Assembly (NCBI GenBank): GCA_018389105.1
Contig: JACATO010000132.1
Location: 1,996,501-2,060,500, forward strand
Length of the DNA: 64,000 nt
Direction of reading: 5' to 3'
Source: Nautilus pompilius
Taxonomy: Eukaryota; Mollusca; Cephalopoda; Nautilida; Nautilidae
In this document: one piece after another, positions 25,209 to 38,406 of the stretch
How the letters are laid out: the number at the start of each line of letters is the position of its first letter
How positions within the stretch are numbered: the first letter of the stretch is position 1
Program-made: the position numbers and the translations under genes
Notes under the pieces: generated by a model
The model's input: the letters and a program-made list of their open reading frames with translations, nothing else
What the model was told of the DNA's origin: nothing
Databases searched by the model: none

Positions 25209-26629
25209 TATTCCAACATTATTTGGTTAGTAAACTATGTAGGTTGCTAGAATGCTGTTTTCTTGCTCCTATCATATTTAAAAATATGGTTGCTAGGACT
25301 GCTTTGAAGGTGGCAGGAGCTGATAGTAAGTATTATCATTTGCCTCAAAAGTCCCTCTCTATCAGCGAATTAGATTCCAAGTTTAAATTCGGTTAGATAG
25401 CTGATGGTTATTAATTAAAGTTAACAAAAAATCTGTCTGTCTTATGGTTTCCAGTTCTAGAGCAATAATCTCACATTATTTACATGGATAAGTTGTACAT
25501 TAAAGAAAAAAAAAATGTGTATATATATATATATGCACACATGTGTTAGGTCTCCTGGGTATATATGTAATTACAGCATGGTTATAAACTGAATCCTTTG
25601 TCTCCATCTCCATTCCTACATGGCTCACTTTTAACGGATCCTTGCTGATTATATATGGATTTAATATAAAGACTTAATCAAGAGCTTTTAATGGAGAAAA
25701 AATATATAGAGATTTTTCTGTCATTTTGATACATTTTTTTAATGTTTAAGAAATGATGAGAGGTTTGTTCACAAACCATAGTTCTGCAATGCATTTATAG
25801 GGGCACCACCATGATATATCAGCATCTTGTACATATTTTTTCTTTGAATTTGTAAAAACTGAGGAAAAGTTAAATGTGTATATATTAGGGCTTTTCCATT
25901 CTGTGAAGTCATCTTTACTTTGTGTATACTTGACATTTAATGTTGTAAAAAGAAGAGTAGATATGTAACTATCATGTAAAGATGGGCTTTATGTCATTCA
26001 TTAAAGTTGACAAAGATGACTTATCCATTGTGCTTGTATAATGATATTGGTAAGACTGTAGGCTTTTTAAATAAACTTTTTAAAAAAATAATACAGGGTT
26101 TCTTCCTTTTGAATGATTCAGTTTTCTTCCTGGCTGTAAAAAAAGACAAACAGCTTTAACTGCCTCACTTTGAAAAAACATTGAATTTGCTTGTTGTTAA
26201 TTTATTGATGAACTGAGCACTCAGATCAGCCTGACTTGGAGAGATACAAACAAGTTTCATTATTTTTAAATTGTTATTTTTTGGGTTTTTTATATAATGT
26301 CTGGGATACATGAAGGAGACAAACAGTTTATGGAAAATGCAATAGGTCTGTCTAAAATTAATAATGATCGCTAAACTATTAATGAAGTTTTGATAAGTCA
26401 AAGATATATCAAAATTTTGTGTGTGTACATGATGCACATGCAGGTACACAGAAGCAGCCAAATTGTGGACTCACCAATTAAATATCTTGTATTTCATACG
26501 TAATCAGTTTACTAGTGCACATAATTATTTGGATATAAACATACTCAAGAAAAATGTTTATTTTCAAATTTGTCACATGGGACTATTTTTTCATCAAAAT
26601 ATTTTATATGATCAATTAATTGCACCTTT
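25209..26629. other. non-coding stretch
   Basis: No gene. An (AT)n run lies at about 25519-25534. Otherwise featureless A+T-rich sequence. Confidence 0.5.
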
Positions 26630-29330
26630 TTGGGTGGCTGTAACAACTTTATCAAATGGACTTGCAGAGGCAGCTATTCTTATGCATTGTTTTCTGTATG
26701 TCAATGTATGCAGCTTGCATATCATCTGACATTCCATTTCTCTTTGGCATGGCACAATGCTTTTCTTTCTCAGTGCTCACCCACCTTTCCTGCTTTGGCT
26801 ATGGTTACCATTTTTAACATTATGGAATGAACCCACTGTATAAAATTATACAGTGTATGTGTTTGTTGTCCAAGCTGCTACTGCACATCAGCATATTGAT
26901 CCATTTTTATTAATAATCTTCTGTACCTCAATTAGCACTTTGTTTTGTTAAACCCAGGAAACTGTGTGTTGGCTGCTTCTCTTCACGTTTCTCTTGGCAT
27001 GGCAAGCACCATTGACTTCTTTCCACTCAGTGTTCTAGATTCTTATCTTGCCAGTACTCACCTCTCAAGTACCCATTTTGGGCCTTTTTGTTCAGTCTGA
27101 CAATGGTGCACTATGTATTTTGACTTTTTTCCAGCATATCCACCATGGCACATCACCTGTGGCCTGTATACATACCTGAATGATTAGTTTGTACTGGCTG
27201 ATTGTCTGGATCAGCTTCAAGCCTCCTGTTAACAATTGTTGCTTATCCAACATCAGGTTTTCTAATTTATTGCAAGAAGTCAAAGCTTTTTAACAGATCA
27301 CTTAGTTTGATATGGATCTTAACACATTCCAGCTGGTGATGTATGACACTGTCTTGCCTCCAATTTTCCACCTTCAGCAGCTTAGCATATTGTTTTCTTG
27401 TGAAATAGAGTGTTTGGTGCTCTTCTCAGTTACCTTCCCAAGCACCTTTTGTGAGTTCCTTGCTTTATTTTGGTCTCCAGTTATAGGTACTATTATGGAC
27501 CTCCTGCTTCTCAATCTAGTGCTCTTTCTGCAACTGGCCCATTCCTTTTCCTACTCATTTTTAAATAGATACCTTTCAGGTGCACATTTTAAGGTTTATT
27601 GTTCGCAACTCTCTTTGCTATCCTTTGTAGTGGATCATCTACATCAGTCATTTGCTGGTGGTAAATCTTGCCTTACATCACTTCCAGGATCAGCCCCACC
27701 TTATTTCTGTGGCTAATACTCTATCATGACCTTGATCTCTTTCTACAGAATGGTTGCTTCTCCAAACATATTCTGCCTTCTATTGCTAACATTATGATTG
27801 GATTTACATTGGTCTTTTTTCCTGTGTTGCCAATTCTGAGCTGACAGATTATGTATCAATGCTACCAGATCCATAGATTTTGCTGTGTGTGCTTTCTTGA
27901 TCAATGATTTGTTTGCTTAGGACTTTTCATTCTTTCTACTTCTCAAGTATTGCATAAGATTTCATTGCTCCTTTTTGACCAAAAGATTGGTTCGTTCCTT
28001 CCTTCCTCTGGACCTATCTATCAAGTTTACTCTTCAACCTCAGTTATAACTAGATCCACATCTTTCAGCTCCAGCTTTCCAATCTTTCAATTACAAACAT
28101 TTGATCTTCACACCTGGATGTTGTCATCTAATTCAGCATGCCCCGCAATCTCATGCTCATCAATCCTTCACGTCTTTCCTTTATCAAGGTAGGTAAGTGA
28201 CAAACTTAAATTTCTTTTTTTATTAGCAACATTTCTTGAATCCATTTGCTCCCTATCCTTCTAACTTCATGTATTTTCCTTTTTATGACTTATGCCTTAC
28301 CCTTAAGATGATAAAGGGCTATCAGCAGGTGGTACTTATTTATACTCTGCTACATCTTTCTTTCAACATTAGCTCCATACCTGCACTCTTAGCTCTCTTT
28401 CAGAATTTCAAAATTTCTCAATTCTATACTCATTATTTTGCACTGCAATGGAACTTGGCTCTGATGTTTTATCCTCGTGTCCACTGATTTTCTTTGTGAG
28501 CTTATCATAAAAATGCTTTTTTTTTCTGCTCGATTTGATTCCTGCCATCACCATACAATAAAACTTAGTCCACCATCTTGCATTTTTAGAGATACATCTG
28601 CTGTAAACTGCTCTTCACATCCTGCATATGTGGATAAGAATTGTGTTCCTTTATTTAACTCAATTATACTCACATTCCTACATTAGCTCCCTTTGCAGGT
28701 GGCACTGAGGAATTGCCTTTATGTCTGTTTTGGTGCATCATACCAAATTTTTTTAATAAGAGTGGACTTTTTTATCCCTTACAAACCAAAATACTTAGTT
28801 GTAGGTATTGTATCACCAATCTCAGTTTCTCTGAGCAAGATTTGGTATTTTGATTATGTCAGCACCCACAAAGTTTGTACGCTTGCCACTTTCCTAACTT
28901 TTTTCAATCATCTTTCCTTTTATGAGGTTCTTCAGGCATTCTTCTAGTGATCTCTTCATTTCATATTATCTATGCTGACTCCCTATATCTAAAACCTGAT
29001 CATTACACGAAACATCTTTAGGTTTTTTTTTAGTCAATGAACCCCTTTTCAGGAAGTGTACAAAATCCTGTTGTCCTCTACATCAATCAGTATGCTTTTA
29101 AGTTAACATCAACTTTGACACGCTTCTGTATCTTTTGCTTCAGGTATGCAAAGTTTCGAGGACCTTTTGCAGAGTGACTTTTGAGGTGACCTCTTAACAG
29201 ATACAGCAATGGCACTTCCTGTATGGTCATTTCAGGTGATGCATCCTTGTTGAATCTGACTTGAAAATGATTTATTTTCTTGCGTTCATGTGCTGACTAC
29301 TATCTGTTTATGCTGTACTTACTGATGTCT
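26630..29330 (-). repeat. pyrimidine-rich stretch, probably a decayed element on the minus strand
   Basis: The + strand is strikingly C+T-rich with few stops, giving successive false Leu/Phe/Ser open frames (27312-27716, 27950-28192, 28236-28487, 28693-28947). The minus strand is correspondingly purine-rich and yields broken protein-like fragments, for example STYAGCEEQFTADVSLKMQD near 28545-28660 and FVGADIIKIPNLAQRN near 28835-28890, separated by stops. An old retroelement or large transposon read on the minus strand would explain this. No reverse transcriptase, integrase or transposase motif is recognised, and the borders are compositional only. Confidence 0.35.
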
Positions 29331-29879
29331 GCCATCTTTTGTTGCTAATATGAAATGAGGGGGAAAAAAGGAAATAATAGGGGTATCAGGACTTTGTACA
29401 CCCCTTGTACTTTAGGGATATTTGTTTATGAAAACTAGTTACCTTTTTGGAGGAAGGTATTTTTACAACTAAATATTTATCCCTAATGGACTATTTGTAT
29501 TCTCACTATCCTTCCCTCCTTAACTGTTTACCTACTGGGAGAAAGCTCAAGCAAAAACTGATATGATATGCCATGGGACTGCTTGCAGCACCCCTAGTGG
29601 CCCATACAGAAAAGGTTATAATTGGCTGATTGCCACTATTCTCTACCTCTCTTTTGACTTGCTGGGAGGTTAGACTTTTGGGGAAAGGCTAAATATATGG
29701 GCACTCAGTCATTTAGGGTGTTTTTGATAAGAATATCTTTTGCTATGTAAGGTAAGATTTATTACTTCTACTGAATTCCAACAGGTCACACTGCTATATA
29801 CAATAGTGTACGACTCAACATGACTGTTGCCATGGAACAAGGTGAAAAAGGTGGCAGGTTTCACTGGAAACTATACCCA

Positions 29880-30010
29880 ACATGAAAGTTCCTGATGCAC
29901 AATGATTTTGGCAGACCTAGCAAATCTACTGACAGAGTGTGAGCTCTTCTGTGCAGAACTTAGGCACTTGACCTTAGTTGTCCAACAGCCTAACCATTGG
30001 ATTGCTGTGA
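29880..30010 (-). repeat. tRNA-like SINE head (inverted), degenerate
   Basis: The complement of 29980-30000 reads CCAATGGTTAGGCTGTTGGAC, an A-box-like motif typical of tRNA-derived SINEs. It is followed on the same strand by AACTAAGGTCAAGTG and a poor B-box region. Downstream on the minus strand is GGAACTTTCATG, resembling the body module of the other copies. Confidence 0.4.
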
Positions 30011-30124
30011 AGCCAAAAAAAAACAACAAAAAAATGGAAAACCAATGAAGTCTTCTTAGCTTTAAATGTGGTTTAGTTAAATTTTGTACATTTATATATT
30101 CTGTTTTATTTATTATAGTGTGAT

Positions 30125-30450
30125 GTATGTTCATACCCGCCAGCATGGGTGGGCATTGTGGGCCCGGCCCCGCCTTTGTAAATCTCTCATTGGGTCTATA
30201 GCCCCCTGCACCAATCTGTTGGTGCCAAAGTTGGCCTAAAGCCGAGTTAGCTAGTGTGCATCTGGCCGAAGTCACTGTCCAGTCCTTGTGGCGTGCTACC
30301 ACAGGTGTCGTGGTCTGAGTCTTTTAGATGCAGGCCCCATTGGCAATAGCCAATGGGAGTGCGGCTCGATTGCATCAGACCTACTGTGGTGACAGTTCGA
30401 ATTCTGGCCTCTGTCTTTCTATTATGATTTTTCTTATGTTGCATTAAAAA
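30125..30450 (+). repeat. GC-rich repeat with tRNA-like segment
   Basis: An abrupt island of high G+C (for example GGGCCCGGCCCCGCC near 30160-30174) in A+T-rich DNA. It contains a perfect hairpin at 30336-30357: 9-bp arms CCCATTGGC and GCCAATGGG with an AATA loop. From 30347, TAGCCAATGGG resembles an A box and CAGTTCGAATTCTGG (about 30389-30403) a B box. The element ends in an A run at about 30445-30454. This suggests a tRNA-derived SINE joined to an unrelated GC-rich 5' part. The family is not recognised. Confidence 0.5.
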
Positions 30451-32322
30451 AAAACCATTGTGCCCCCCCTCCTGAGAAAATTTAATGCTTGTCCAGGAAT
30501 AATGTCTTATCTGTTCTAGACTAACCCCTGTCTATATTTATGATTAAAAATTTGCTAAACTGTTTTATCTCCATTAAGTAGTAAAGAAACAAGCTCAAGA
30601 TGCTTATCCGATTTGCCACATAACTTGCTCAGCTTTCTCCTGCTTTTTCTCTGCAGCATTCATGATTATTGACCAATATATCAGTTCTTTTCTATCCAAT
30701 TTCCATGGTTACTTCAAAAATTAAAAAATTAAAAGCGTTAAGTTGACTTATTTAGAAGTAGGATATACATTTATTTCAACATATTTGAACTAGAGTTCAC
30801 TTTTCATATTGTTTATTTCAAAACAACACACACCTAGCTGAAACTGCCTACATACAGATTAGCTTTTCAGTTGTTGGTATTTTTTTAAAAAAAATATATT
30901 ATTTTGTGAAGATTAAATAATAGAATAAACTTTTTGAAAGCCTGCCACAAACTTGGAATATTACATTTCATGATCTTGTTATCTAGAATTCAGTCTTTCA
31001 AAAATTTAGTTTTATAATCTTCTTTTCTTTTTTTTTATGTTAGTATATTTTTTAAAAATAAGATTATTTTTTTTAACTTTAAAAATTATAATGATTTTTT
31101 TTCATCTTTTAAGATTAGCAATGTACAATGCTAACTATATGAATAGATAGATGTTAAATTTGTTTACAGAAAGCATTGGCTGGTTAACCTAAATGTTTTG
31201 TGTGCTAAGCAGATGTTGATGTAATGATTATAAAATGGCCCATCCCAATTTAGCAAAAATAAGAAATTAGTCTCCAGATATATAATGTATCTTTCAGGAA
31301 ACACCTTCGTTTCCATTTATATCATTGAGAACCAGATTGTAGTAATGCCATGTTGTACCATGATATAAGTAAATACTTTAGATTTTTTATTAGTGCATTA
31401 TTATTTACTGTCATTTTTTAACATGTGGAGAGAAAAGAAAATGGAATGTTTTCATCGAATTCAAGAAACAAAAATATCAAAATTATTTTAAAAAATAAAT
31501 TATATAATACAATCAGTCTTAAATCAACATTCATTCAGATACATTTTTATAGTCTTCACTGAGCAAAGGAATATTGTGTAAATGAGAAACAGCATTCTTG
31601 AGAGATATTTTAAGAGTTTCCTTAAATATGATAATTAGAGATGTAGCATCGTAATTCAGATAAATTATTTAAAATGTATCCTTATAGTTAATAACAACCT
31701 AAACCTGGCAGCAGCCTTATATTATCTAAGATGATTTATTGTCTACTTGTACTATATTATACTAATCCATTGTATATTGATATAACTGGGTTTTTAAAGT
31801 CATAATAAGTATTCATGGATGATACCAAGGTTGAAATTTCTTGTGCTTACTCACAAAAGGAAATAATTCTTTTGTTTTACTACTGCTTGATAAGTTAATG
31901 TTCTACACACTGATGCGTTTGGTTATTAGCTACAAACCATTAAGGAATTTACTACATTAAAAGGAAATAAACAATTAATTTTTATGATCCCTAATATGTT
32001 AAACTTCAGGTCAACCAGATAGGTATAGAAAAAAATGTTATTACAAATTTTAAAAATGTGTGATTTTTACATCTACCAGCAGCAGGGATTTAAATTTGAC
32101 AGGTTCAGCTTATGTAAATTTTTAGTAGTCTGATTTTAAGTGATGGCTGGAGGTTTTAACACAATTTACAGTGTAACCATTCGAAAATTTTCTTGAATCA
32201 AAATGTTAAGCAGTTTTGGCTGCTGAATATCTTCACTTCATTTAGTGAAAAGAATGCAGTAAACCAACTGCAGGGCAACACAACCAAACCATTTTATATT
32301 TATTATTAAAATTTTAAAAGAA

Positions 32323-32351
32323 AGAGAGAGAGAGAGAGAGAGTGTGTGTGT
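32323..32351. repeat. compound (AG)n(TG)n microsatellite
   Basis: About ten AG units followed by four TG units. Confidence 0.95.
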
Positions 32352-34448
32352 CGGAATCACTAACCTGGGTCGTGTTGACCAGTCTCAACACCAGATTTTT
32401 CTGCCTTCACCAGGAGTTTTGCTCTAATTAGTGGTTTCAGCCTCTCCCACTCCCTTCTCTTAGGAGATATCCACACATACATGCACAAAAAAAGAAGAAA
32501 AAAGTTCCAAAATGCCATTATTGTCACATTGTAATGCACATGATGGAATTGCATGCCTGAGTAAAAACAACTTAGTTTGCACACATCATCTATTTTTTCT
32601 ATTGTACTGCTATAATAGATCATTTATTGATATCATGGATCATAATGGTTGTTGTAAGATCATACTGATTGTACTTTGTATGCAACATTTACATTTTGTC
32701 CGATAAGCCATCCAATTAATGCAATATGTATTTGCAGGTTTATACAATCTGCTATCATTTAAGGTATTCTGCAGATTCTGTGTCACTGGCCACCTGTGAT
32801 CATTGACAGCTTCTTGCTTCACAGCTCAAACCAAGAAATACTTAATGGTTCGTTAAACAAACAGGTGGAAATGAAGAACTACTGTAACTTTACATTTCTC
32901 TCGTTTACTTGTGTATTACTACTAACAGATGAAGTGTAATACCAAAAAAATGAAAATTACTTATGACTGCCACAAGTAAAAACTTGCAAAAAATTAATGT
33001 TGTAGACATACAAAAATTTTTTTTTTTAAATAATGCTAAATTTTCTTCTGGTATAGAATGAGCCAGGTAAGGAAAGATAACCACTGTCAACATATGCAAT
33101 TTTTCTGGTTTGTTTAGCTAGTTTAAATTCCAGTATTATTTATGCTAATAATTACAGATTGTTCAAAAATTTATTTATCTTGTCAATAAAACATCTGTGT
33201 TGTCTTACTCTCTAGAATCCAGTAAGGCTGATTTCGTAGTGTAATTACTGGCTAATAATTGTATTTTAATTATTTTTGGAGGGAAACAACTAAAGATTGT
33301 TGGACTTCCATCATGCTGCTGAGTATTAATAAATTTCCCAAAACTGTATAATAAGAAAACTAAAATTTATTTGCCAACTCTAACCACCTCTCAATTCCTA
33401 GAGAGAAAAAGTAAAATAGTTAGATCTCGGAATTTAATTATGAATGAAGATTTTAGAATTGACTTCATTTTGAGAGTATCCCTTTTTTTTTGTCAATTTT
33501 TATTATTGTGATAATTGGCCATGAAAAAAACTTTCTGTTCTGTTTTAGAAAATATATAAGTGATTTTGAGCCATATTTATCAAATTTTGTAGTTGTATTT
33601 TTTAAAATTTCCTTCATTGTGATGCATATTCTTATCAAATAAATCACAGAATCTTATGACTATTGCCTTTTTTACTACATGTATGTACTCCTTAAAGACT
33701 GAGGCTTAAAGTTTTATGGTCATGTTTGGTTCATTTTGAGAAAAAGCTAGATATTAATTGTAATTTTTAGATATAAGGAAGAATCCATAGGAAGTTAGTA
33801 AAATGAATTTTCTCCAGAAATTTTGCAAACATTTATAGAAGTAATTAATAGCCTCAGTCTATATTTGTTTCTAATGTGGGAATGTATTTTGATAAGACAA
33901 ATGGGATTATTAATTGTGCTTGAATGAACAGCTGTTAATGACTTTCTTCTTCTCTCTCTCACCTGAATATTGGTGTGACTATATATTAGCATGTGTATGT
34001 GTTTGTGAACAAAGCAGCTGTTGGTGGACGTAAATAACCCTTGTGACTTACATAGGAGATCTTAGAAGAAGGCATTACCCTGTCAGAGTCTACATATGTC
34101 TGATACAGTCTACCTCTGTCTAATGAAGAATGAATGAAAGAAATAAAATAGTCTTGTAAAGTAGTGAATAGAAATGAATCGCCACAGCTGAAAGAATATA
34201 GTTTGTGTGTACTAATTGCAGCTGTTGATATCGTGTGATATTGGCCGTTGTCCTGCCATCGATCTACTGGTAAACTAACAAAGTGGTGAGAAAACACTAG
34301 CTAAAATTTCTCATTTATCAGTATATGTAGAAGCCATCTTGGAAATCAGTCATCCGTCTGCATGCGAAATTCTTCCCAGATTTTTTCTGAAGACAGTCGT
34401 ACAAACTAAAAGATTTTTCCTCACTATATCAAATATTTTCTTCTTTTG

Positions 34449-34471
34449 TTTTTTTTTTTTTTTTTTTTTTT
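34449..34471. repeat. poly(T) tract
   Basis: Twenty-three consecutive T. Confidence 0.95.
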
Positions 34472-34684
34472 CAAAATTTCTTATAAAATAAACTCAGATG
34501 ATAAAATACTGCCAGATCAATAAAAAATAGGAATATGAAGTCAAAAAGCTAATATCAGTTTTGGAATGTAAAGATGCATTAATCAATCACAGTTAGCTAG
34601 CTGGTTGTAATACCCCGAGTTTTTCTTCAGCTGCAGAACTAATATTCCATTGGATTAATTAACCTCTGCTCCTGGCCTGCTCAG

Positions 34685-34804
34685 CCAGAAAATAGCAGAG
34701 GAGACCTCGCAGAAAAAGCCAAGCTTATGAGCGCTGATCCAGACACTGTTATTGGTGAAATTGTGAGAGGCCAACATCAGGCTGATGAATGGTGCTATCA
34801 ATAA
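34685..34804 (+). CDS. candidate exon with strongly protein-like composition
   Basis: The acceptor CTCTGCTCCTGGCCTGCTCAG (34664-34684) is the best polypyrimidine tract in the window. The following frame encodes 39 codons to TAA at 34802: PENSRGDLAEKAKLMSADPD, then TVIGEIVRGQHQADEWCYQ. It is rich in Asp, Glu, Ala, Lys and Arg, unlike the background. A possible donor GTGAGA at 34763 would make a 78-bp, phase 0-0 exon. A 77-codon membrane-like frame also exists on the opposite strand, and the block could equally be a conserved non-coding element. The protein is not recognised. Confidence 0.3.
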   Translation, partial: PENSRGDLAEKAKLMSADPDTVIGEIVRGQHQADEWCYQ

Positions 34805-36419
34805 AATGATCTTCATCAGGGAACCTAGAAAGAATCGTGTAATCTCCATGCCATTTGATGAGCCACATTTTTTCATGACTAAGGTCATGAGATTTCTACA
34901 CTGATTAAGATGATGGCCAGAGTGGAATCTCTCATTTACTGGAACTTAAGATTTTTACTTTAGGTTCTTCTGTCTTTTTCAAGGTCCTTTATATTGCTTC
35001 AGATATTTCCAAAGAATATTTGGTGTGATTTGCTAATAATTAGAGCATCTTATATATTGCAATTATATGTACAATTATCTTGTTAATGCGTTATTATCAG
35101 TACTGATCTTTTGTTGATCTTAACAGAAAATAAACAAACTATTGCTTACAGTTTTACTACACTTTATCAAATAATATTTTCAATTGAAAAATTAAGAAAA
35201 AAAAACTTGATTCTATAAATGGAGGATAATTACACAAATGATACTTAAAATAACAATAACTTTTTTAATTGAAGAATTAATTTTAAATTTAGCCTGAAGT
35301 TATAAAACAACCTACAGACAGTTTTTAATTAAACAATTTTATCACAATTTAGATTATCATAGATAAATAGATTTACTCACATTAATTTTTAAAAGAAATT
35401 CTTAAGTAACATATCTATTCTTAGTCATTTCATTTAATGATCTACTGACCTTTTTCCCATTCTCAACTCATTTTTTGTGTTTGTGAATACTTTGGAGTAT
35501 TTAAAAAAAAAAAATTATGGCTTACAAGATTATTTTTTTATCAGTATTAATATTACATTTTGTTTTAATTGTTTATTAAAGTCCTGCCTGTAATTAGTGT
35601 GGCAAGAAGTAAAGCTAAGACTGATGGTGTTTCCTCTCATTGTTCAAACTGCTGAGTATGGGAAACATTGCAATTAAATGTTTTGTGCGCCACCTGCTGG
35701 ATATAAGCAGTCAACATCAAGTAAGTCAGTACTGACTTCTTTAACTGTGGAGAAACAAAGCAAGGACTGATTGGTAACAACCCTATTCATGGTCTATTAG
35801 CTTATTTTTGCATTGCACCACATTGAATGTAAATATTTATGCCTCTCTACATAACTAGTTTATACTTGGTATCTGACATATTTTATTTTCTCATTTGAAA
35901 AGAAATCACTAATCTGTATGATTCCTTAAGAATATTGACTTTTGTCCTAGAAATTGAACATAAGAGAACTTTTGTTATCCAAAAATTCATGTGAATATAT
36001 TTATAAGAACATTGTGATAATTTAGTCAACATTAATTTAAAATTATGAAAAGTATTACTGAAATGGAGGGTTAGTATGAATACATAACAAAAACAATATC
36101 ATTTACTTTATTTAGTTAAAGTTTTTTTTTTATTTTTATTTCTTTAGAACCAAACTATGGCTGGAAGATTTACCTGAACCAATAATACACTTTACCTATT
36201 TAATTATAAAATGTTATAGGCTTATATTTGTAAGATTTAAAGCATTTTTTTATTTTACATATCTACTTGTAACTGCTGTACATAAAATGGTTTCACAGGC
36301 TCTATAGAGAGTAGGAAGCTAGTATTTTGCACATAAAGAAGAGTGTGTGTGGTTTGTAATTGTCTGAGGAGGTGATCGAAAATGGTTATGGTATTTTATA
36401 ACAGCATTAAGATGGTATT
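34805..36419. other. non-coding stretch
   Basis: No gene. A CTCF-like motif at 35687 is listed separately. Confidence 0.5.
35687..35695 (-). promoter_or_regulatory. possible CTCF site
   Basis: GCGCCACCT on the + strand is the complement of AGGTGGCGC, the core of the CTCF motif shared by bilaterian animals. It is extended by GTGC before and GCTGG after. A single 9-base match, so weak alone. Confidence 0.25.
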
Positions 36420-36610
36420 TATGATCTGGTGGCTGCTCCACACAGCACCCAACTTTTAGATAGTGTTACCCTGTGTCAAGGAATATCTAACAATACCAGA
36501 GAACCAAGAAAACCTGCTATGTCAGCTGGTGACCAAGCAGTCTTTTGACCAAGATTTGAACTTGGTGGCCTCCTCAACCAGGGCACTGCCCCCCCTCTCA
36601 ATTGGCAAAG
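36420..36610 (-). repeat. tRNA-derived SINE, copy 3 (inverted)
   Basis: The minus-strand head reads TGCCAATTGAGAGGGGGGCA (complement of the region ending 36606) followed by a B-box-like CCAAGTTCAAATCTT (complement of 36551-36565). It resembles the copy 1 head (GAGAGGGGGG...AAGTTCGAGG). The body contains GGTTTTCTTGGTTCTCTGG, matching the TTTTCTCC module. Confidence 0.55.
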
Positions 36611-38406
36611 TTTAAATGCTGAACTAATTAGTAATCAAAAAAAAAGTCTGAAATAAATAATTTTAAAAGTGCAAAGTTCCTGCTGATAAAATAGAACAAG
36701 AAGAATATGGAGTCTAAACTATATTATTGTCCTAGCAGTGACATAAGACATGACACTTTTTAAATCATATTTTAAATATAATATAATAGATTATAAACAG
36801 AAAATTAGTGACAAAGAAAAAAAAGACCTCAGAGGCAGTTATTTGAAGCTTTAGATAGATGTCAGATCAGAAGCAGCGTTGAATGTATATACAGATGAAG
36901 TGGAATTATTCATTGGAAATTAGAAATTGGAACAAAAAATTGTTGTGTTTCGATGATGTTACAGACAGATTTTATTTTTTTAATTTTAACTAAAAATCTT
37001 AATTTGAAGTGTTGAGAATTTTAATATCCAAACAAAAAATGATAAACATGCCACGAGATGAATTCTATAGAAAGAGGATTTGGGTCTGTGTTGTTTTCTG
37101 TCCTTTACTCGGGTTTAAGTCTGCAATTTTATTTGTTTGTTTTTTTTTTAATGAAGAATGGCTAGACTGATTTCATTTAAGCTGTAGTGTAATAATAATA
37201 ATAACAATAACAAGAGGTGTTTGCTTTGGTTACAAAACCTGGAAGGACTCCAACACTTGGCTTCACATCATAGGTAAAATCTGTACAATAGAGATATAGT
37301 TAATTATTACATTTAAACATTTTCTATCTGTTTTCTGTTTCACTGGTTTGGAGAGGATTTCTCTCTCTCTAACTGTCCTGTATTATTATTGAAGTCAACA
37401 TTTTCTATTTTTTTGAAGAATGCGACAGACTAAAATACTATATAAGCAACCTCTGTATCAGAGTTATCATGGAATCCAGCAAATGAATTATAAAAGCCAG
37501 CTAATCATATACAATGGTTGCCATAATTAATATATCACTTTATGATTTTAGATAAAATAATGTGTTCACTGTATTTTTTACAATTGATAAATGCATTTTT
37601 CAACATAATAAGGCCAGTAGAACATTATTTTGATATTCATCTGTACTGAACAACAACATCTTTAATGTAGTTATTTCTTGTGAAGATACAGAGAGTAATA
37701 TTCAAAGTGATAAACTTAATAAATTAAAATATTATTTTAATAGAAGATAATTCAGAATTAAAACAAATTCTCAGTCTTTAACAACTACAAAAAGTCATTC
37801 AGTTTAGGTTATACAATAACCCTGACCAACACTGTATTGTATATTCAAAGGCATTTCAAATAAACTTAATTTTTTTCACATCTTATATCTTTATCTATTT
37901 TTTTTTGAATTAGTTAGATGATCCCTCTATGTTTTTAAAATTTTTTTTATTTTCATGTGAAAAGAGTGAATTGTAAAAATGCTTTTGTACATGAACAGAT
38001 CAATGGCATGTGAAGTAAGGTGGGTAAAAAGCCTACTTATAAGTAAGTACCCATCTCTTGATGGCGAGAAGACACCGAACTGGTTCACAAATATAGTTAG
38101 GATATCTGTGCAGCATCTCAGCAAATTTAGACTGAGAGGTTTGTCACATGAAACTATCACCAATGTATAATTTATCTTTTTGACTATACCTTAAATTCTG
38201 CCATAGAAATGTTGAAGTGCTCAACCACCAGCTAACATTAAAAATCCATGCTTTTTTTTAAAAACAGTTGTGTAATTGGTTTAATGTTCTCTTGAGGTAT
38301 CTTTCATAATGATGCAAAGTAATCTGTTGGAACTTCCTTGTTTTAGCTTAATTAACTGAAATTTTGCAAGCTATTACTCCTATTTGTGTGGTTGGACATG
38401 TACCAG
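36611..38406. other. non-coding stretch
   Basis: No gene supported. A short AATAATA-type repeat lies near 37190-37212. Overlapping open frames on both strands at 37927-38170 have no supporting features. Confidence 0.45.

Larger units (their letters stand above)
30451..34684. other. non-coding stretch
   Basis: No gene supported. It contains a compound (AG)n(TG)n microsatellite at 32323-32351 and a 23-base T run at 34449-34471. A 103-codon minus-strand frame at 33986-34297 has no supporting features. Confidence 0.45.

Noticed and set aside
27312..28947. Series of + strand ORFs that look like membrane proteins
   Set aside because: Pyrimidine-rich DNA has few stops and translates to Leu/Phe/Ser. 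The frames are successive and overlapping without splice logic.
29871..30302. 143-codon minus-strand ORF
   Set aside because: It runs through a SINE-like head and a GC-rich repeat, where stop codons are rare. Not a gene.
33040..33075. Ten-base microexon between TTCTGGTATAG and GTAAGG
   Set aside because: Splice-site words match, but a 10-base exon cannot be supported from sequence alone.
33986..34297. 103-codon minus-strand ORF
   Set aside because: No recognisable domain, neighbour or splice context; within chance expectation. It may be part of an unidentified repeat.
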